From assembly GCF_040183065.1 (NCBI RefSeq), contig NC_091120.1, positions 179,344,396-179,408,395 on the forward strand: a DNA stretch of 64,000 bases, written 5' to 3'. The notes under the pieces are model-generated. The model was not told where the DNA came from. It did no database searches and saw nothing but the letters and a program-made list of their open reading frames with translations. The stretch's first letter is position 1, and the number at the start of each line of letters is the position of its first letter. Positions 60,266-64,000 of this stretch are shown here, piece by piece. The position numbers and the translations under genes are program-made. The DNA comes from Periplaneta americana. Taxonomy: Eukaryota > Arthropoda > Insecta > Blattodea > Blattidae.

Positions 60266-60534
60266 TCTGGAGGTGATTCTTCACACCAGTAAGAGGAAAG
60301 TGTAATATTTTGTTTTCCTGCTCACAGTTCGAAATATTGTAAATAATTGGTTTGCCGCGTTTAAATTAATGTCATTAGATAAGCGTAAAAATACACTATT
60401 TGTAGTTAATTGTACTTGTTTTGGTTGGTTGGCTGACTGACTTCATTTGATTTCATTTCAATCATTACAGTTTGTTCTCCTTCCCTTTGGTTTGTTATTT
60501 CAGTTTTATTTTTTAATTATTTCACATCTAGTTG
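60266..60534. other. Tc1 right flank, no recognisable gene
   Basis: TTGGTTGGTT-like low-complexity words only. Confidence 0.4.
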
Positions 60535-60633
60535 TTTCGCTTTGGCCTACTGGTTGCTTCGATTTGTTCTAACAGTTGTTTCGATTCAATCTATCAGTTG
60601 CTTCGATTCGGTTTATCGGTTGCTTCAATACGG
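60535..60633. repeat. Seed copies of the 22-bp minisatellite
   Basis: Four to five diverged units of the GTTGCTTCGATTYGGTYYAT type, separated from the main array by the elements at 60636-61487. Confidence 0.8.
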
Positions 60634-61075
60634 TACAGTGGAAGCTCTTAAGTTCGACAGAAATCAAGTTCGACATCCTATAGTTACGTAGGAGTATTAG
60701 ACACGCCTCTATACGGGTACTAAGAAATGATTTTGCCATTTTAATGGGAATTGGTTCTGTATCTTGTAGTGATACTTTTGTTAAAGAAAAAGAGAATATT
60801 TTATTGATTAGGACATCCATATTGATCACTGATTTTAAATTAATGAACTTTTCTATTTGAGAATTGTGCCGTTTGTGAGACGGAACTGTCGAAACCCACT
60901 GTGGTACTATAAGCGCATACACAAGTCTCGGGGCGGGCAGGAAATGCAAGTACAGTACTGTATTCGTTGATGGATACCCAATAAGAATTTGTATTCATTT
61001 CACCTGCCACACCCACTACACTTATTGGACTGAACATTCAATTCTGTTTTGTCGAACTTAGGAGAGTCCACTGTA
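60634..61075. mobile_element. TA-flanked MITE, pogo/Tigger-like ends
   Basis: The ends are CAGTGGAAGCTCTTAAGTTC and, reversed, CAGTGGACTCTCCTAAGTTC, continuing to TTCGACA. Both are flanked by TA. The unit is 438 bp (60636-61073). CAGTGGA.. ends with a TA target resemble pogo/Tigger. No transposase frame. Confidence 0.8.
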
Positions 61076-61084
61076 TATCATCAC

Positions 61085-61427
61085 TGTTTTACTCATCCTT
61101 CACTGTTGCTAGTTCTCGACACTGGAACTCTCTGCCGCCTGAAGTTAAGGACTGGCGAACATTGTCCAACTTAGACAATTATCTTATAACGAGATGCTGA
61201 ACTAATTTACTGTTATGACAAAAGTATTGTATTACATGTTTCAACATATTCACTACATTTTTTATACTCTAGTGATATTTATTTTATTTTATCTGTTTTT
61301 GTTTCATCATATTTCCCGATAATGGTATGTCTATCATGTGATAACTTGAGCTACTTATAATCATCATTTTCCTTGCTGTGTATACCTAATAAATATTGTG
61401 TTCATTGTAAACTTTGTATTTTACTAT

Positions 61428-61432
<5 letters not shown>
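61085..61432 (+). pseudogene. LINE C-terminal fragment and 3' UTR
   Basis: The frame VASSRHWNSLPPEVKDWRTL, then SNLDNYLITRC and a stop, is the common C-terminal motif (xxWNSLPxEV...S...F...L) of CR1/jockey/R1-type LINEs. About 220 bp of 3' UTR follow, leading into (ATT)n. Confidence 0.7.
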
Positions 61433-61472
<40 letters not shown>

Positions 61473-61487
61473 TTTATTATTATTATA
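61433..61487. repeat. (ATT)n, LINE tail
   Basis: ATT triplets at the 3' end of the LINE fragment, directly before the minisatellite. Confidence 0.93.
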
Positions 61488-61489
61488 GG

Positions 61490-64000
61490 TTGCTTGTATG
61501 CTGTCTATACTTCGCTTCGGTTTGGTTTATTCGTTGCTTCGGTTTGGTCCATTTGCTGCTTCGGTTTGGTCCATTGTTGCTTCATTTGTTGCTTCGGTTT
61601 GGTCCATTGTTGCTTCGTTTGTTGCTTCAGTTTGGTCCATTCATTGCTTAGGTTTGGTCCATTTGCTTCTTCGGTTTGTTCTATTCTTTGCTTCAGTTTG
61701 GTCCATTTGTTGCTTCGGTTTGGTCCATTGTTGCTTCATTTGTTGCTTCGGTTTGGTCCATTCATTGCTTAGGTTTGGTCCATTTGCTTCTTCGGTTTGT
61801 TCTATTCTTTGCTTCAGTTTGGTCCATTCGTTGCTTCGGTTTGGTCCATTTGTTGATTCATTTGTTGCTTCGGTTTGGTCCATTCATTGCTTAGGTTTGG
61901 TCCATTTGCTTCTTCGGTTTGTTCTATTCTTTGCTTCAGTTTGGTCCATTCGTTGCTTCGGTTTGGTCCATTTGTTGCTGTGTTTGTTGCTTCGGTTTGG
62001 TCCAATCATTGCTCTGGTTTTGTCCATTCGTTGCTTCGGTTTGGTCCATTCGTTGCTTCGGTTTGGTCCATTCGTTGCTTCGGTTTGGTCCATTCGTTGC
62101 TTTGGTTTCCTCCATTCGTTGTTTCGGTTTGATCAATTTGTTGCTCCGTTTGTTTATTCGGTTTGGTTCACCTTTTGTTTCGGTTTGGTCCATTCGTTGC
62201 TAGGCTTGATCCATACTTGCTTTGGTTTGGTCCCTTTGTTTCTTTGGTTTGGTCCATTTGTTGCTTCGGTTTGGTCCATTTGTTGCTTCGGTTTGGTCCA
62301 TTTGTTGCATCGGTTTGGTCCATTTGTCACTTCGGTTTGGTCCATTTGTCGCTTCGGTTTGGTCCATTTGTCGCTTCGGTTTGGTCCATTTGTCGCTTCG
62401 GTTTGGTCCATTCGTTGCTTCAGTTTCGTCCATTCGTTGCTTCGGTTTCGTCCATTCGTTGCTTCGATTTGGTCCATTCGTTGCTTCGGTTTGGTCCATT
62501 CGTTGCTTCGGTTTGGTCCATTCGTTGCTTCGGTTTCGTCCATTCGTTGATTCGGTTTGGTCAATTCGTTGATTCGGTTTCGTCCATTCGTTGCTTAGGT
62601 TTGGTCCATTCGTTGTTTCGGTTTGGTCAATTTGTTACTTCGGTTTGGTCCATTCGTTGCTTCGGTTTGGTCCATTCGTTGCTTCGGTTTCGTCCATTCG
62701 TTGATTCGGTTTGGTCAATTCGTTGATTCGGTTTCGTCCATTCGTTGCTTAGGTTTGGTCCATTCGTTGTTTCGGTTTGGTCAATTTGTTACTTCGGTTT
62801 GGTCCATTCGTTGCTTCGGTTTAGTCCATTCGTCACTTCGGTTTGGTCCATTCGTTGCTTCGGTTTCGTCCATTCGTTGCTTCGGTTTCGTCCATTCGTT
62901 GCTTCGGTTTCGTCCATTCGTTGCTTTGGTTTCCTCCATTCGTTGCTTCGGTTTGGTCCATTCGTTGCTTCGGTTTCGTGCATTCGTTGCTTCGGTTTGG
63001 TCCATTCGTTGCTTCGGTTTGGTCCATTCGTTGCTTCGGTTTGGTCCATTCGTTGCTTCGGTTTCGTCCATTCGTTGCTTCGGTTTCGTCCATTCGTTGC
63101 TTCGGTTTCGCCCATTCGTTGCTTCGGTTTCGTCCATTCGTTGCTTTGGTTTGGTCCATTTGTTGCTTCGGTTTGGTCAAAATTTGTTACTTCGGTTTGG
63201 TCCATTCGTTGCTTTGGTTTCCTCCATTCGTTGCTTCGGTTTGGTCAAAATTTGTTGCTTCGGTTTGGTCAAAATTTGTTACTTCGGTTTCGTCCATTCG
63301 TTGCTTTGGTTTCCTCCATTCGTTGCTTCGGTTTGGTCCATTCGTTGCTTCGGTTTCGTGCATTAGTTGCTTCGGTTTGGTCCATTCGTTGCTTCGGTTT
63401 GGTTCATTCGTTGCTTCGGTTTCGCCCATTCGTTGCTTCGGTTTCGTCCATTCGTTGCTTCGGTTTGGTTCATTCGTTGCTTCGGTTTGGTCCATTCGTT
63501 GCTTCGGTTTGGTTCATTCGTTGCTTCGGTTTGGTCCATTCGTTGCTTCGGTTTCGTCCATTCGTTGCTTCGGTTTCGCCCATTCGTTGCTTCGGTTTCG
63601 TCCATTCGTTGCTTCGGTTTGGTCCATTCGTTGCTTCGGTTTCGTCCATTCGTTGCTTTGGTTTCCTCCATTCGTTGCTTCGGTTTGGTCCATTCGTTGC
63701 TTCGGTTTGGTCCATTCGTTGCTTCGGTTTGGTCCATTCGTTGCTTCGGTTTGGTCCATTCGTTGCTTTGGTTTGGTCCATTTGTTGCTTCGGTTTGGTC
63801 AAAATTTGTTACTTCGGTTTGGTCCATTCGTTGCTTCGGTTTGATCCATTCTTTATGTGATGCTTCGAATTGGCCTATTCGTTGCTTCGATTTGATACTG
63901 AACTTCAAAAATAAAACAACAAATGTCTCAGGACTCAAGAGGGTATATCTGATACTTCGGTTTGGTCTATCTTATATTTCGGTTTGTTCCTTTCGTTGCT
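61490..64000. repeat. 22-bp minisatellite, about 105 copies, free of stops
   Basis: Unit TTGCTTCGGTTTGGTCCATT plus CG (22 bp), with variants TTTCGTCC, TTTCCTCC, TTTGTTGC and AAAATTTGTTAC. Order is good from about 61510 to 63850. It then degrades, but related words continue to the window edge. Since 22 is not a multiple of 3, every frame cycles through the same 22-residue pattern. Plus frames give SLLRFGPFVASVWSIRC, minus frames MDQTEATNGPNRSNEW. Open frames up to 371 codons result and are not evidence of a gene. Confidence 0.96.

Noticed and set aside
61498-63938. Repeat proteins of up to 371 codons on both strands
   Set aside because: Every frame of the 22-bp minisatellite is open and gives the same residue cycle. 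No start context, splice signal or codon bias is visible.

Overview
The window looks like a piece of a large, AT-rich, repeat-laden insect genome. The reverse-transcriptase (RT) copies, the tRNA-derived SINEs and the recurring AGGCCTA words suggest a cockroach or other blattodean (Periplaneta-like). That organism call is inference from recalled resemblance and was not searched. I found no convincing host gene, no rRNA and no canonical tRNA gene. Nearly everything that can be named is mobile DNA, its debris, or tandem repeat.

Layout. 0.2-6.7 kb: a 5'-truncated LINE with target-site duplication (TSD), an older decayed copy, tRNA-derived SINEs, a terminal-inverted-repeat (TIR) element, and a LINE copy inverted by twin priming. 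7.5-10.35 kb: a 47-bp satellite with higher-order structure. 11.3-12.5 kb: a 1.1-kb near-perfect palindrome whose arms each carry a minimal hammerhead-ribozyme motif. 12.7-14.0 kb: a mariner with Stowaway-type (plant-like) ends and a wrecked transposase. 15.1-16.1 kb: a Penelope-like element with a GIY-YIG endonuclease and inverted, hammerhead-like flanks. 16.6-19.0 kb: a hAT-like element holding an inverted pair of SINE heads. 19.3-21.3 kb: a SINE split by a piggyBac-like element that itself holds a LINE. 21.35-24.7 kb: a TIR element containing a Helitron remnant and a mariner pseudogene. 24.9-25.5 kb: a tetranucleotide array.

25.5-49 kb: a small hAT MITE, a second Helitron-like element, a jockey/CR1-type LINE interrupted by a second hammerhead-bearing inverted repeat, a second inverted SINE composite with a filled/empty site comparison, two TIR elements with TA targets (one derived from a helix-turn-helix transposase), and several LINE fragments. 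49.7-51.1 kb is a polypurine tract followed by a solo LTR (51.2-52.0 kb). 54.4-55.9 kb holds two more LINE tails. 56.7-60.3 kb is a dead Tc1 element split by a hAT element that keeps TIRs, TSD and an intact 494-aa transposase, the only protein here likely to be functional. 60.5-64 kb is a 22-bp minisatellite free of stop codons, with an interrupted seed array upstream.

The genes do not form a host pathway. What connects them is nesting, which gives relative ages: SINE before piggyBac before LINE; Tc1 before hAT; jockey-type LINE before hammerhead repeat; DNA element before SINE composite.
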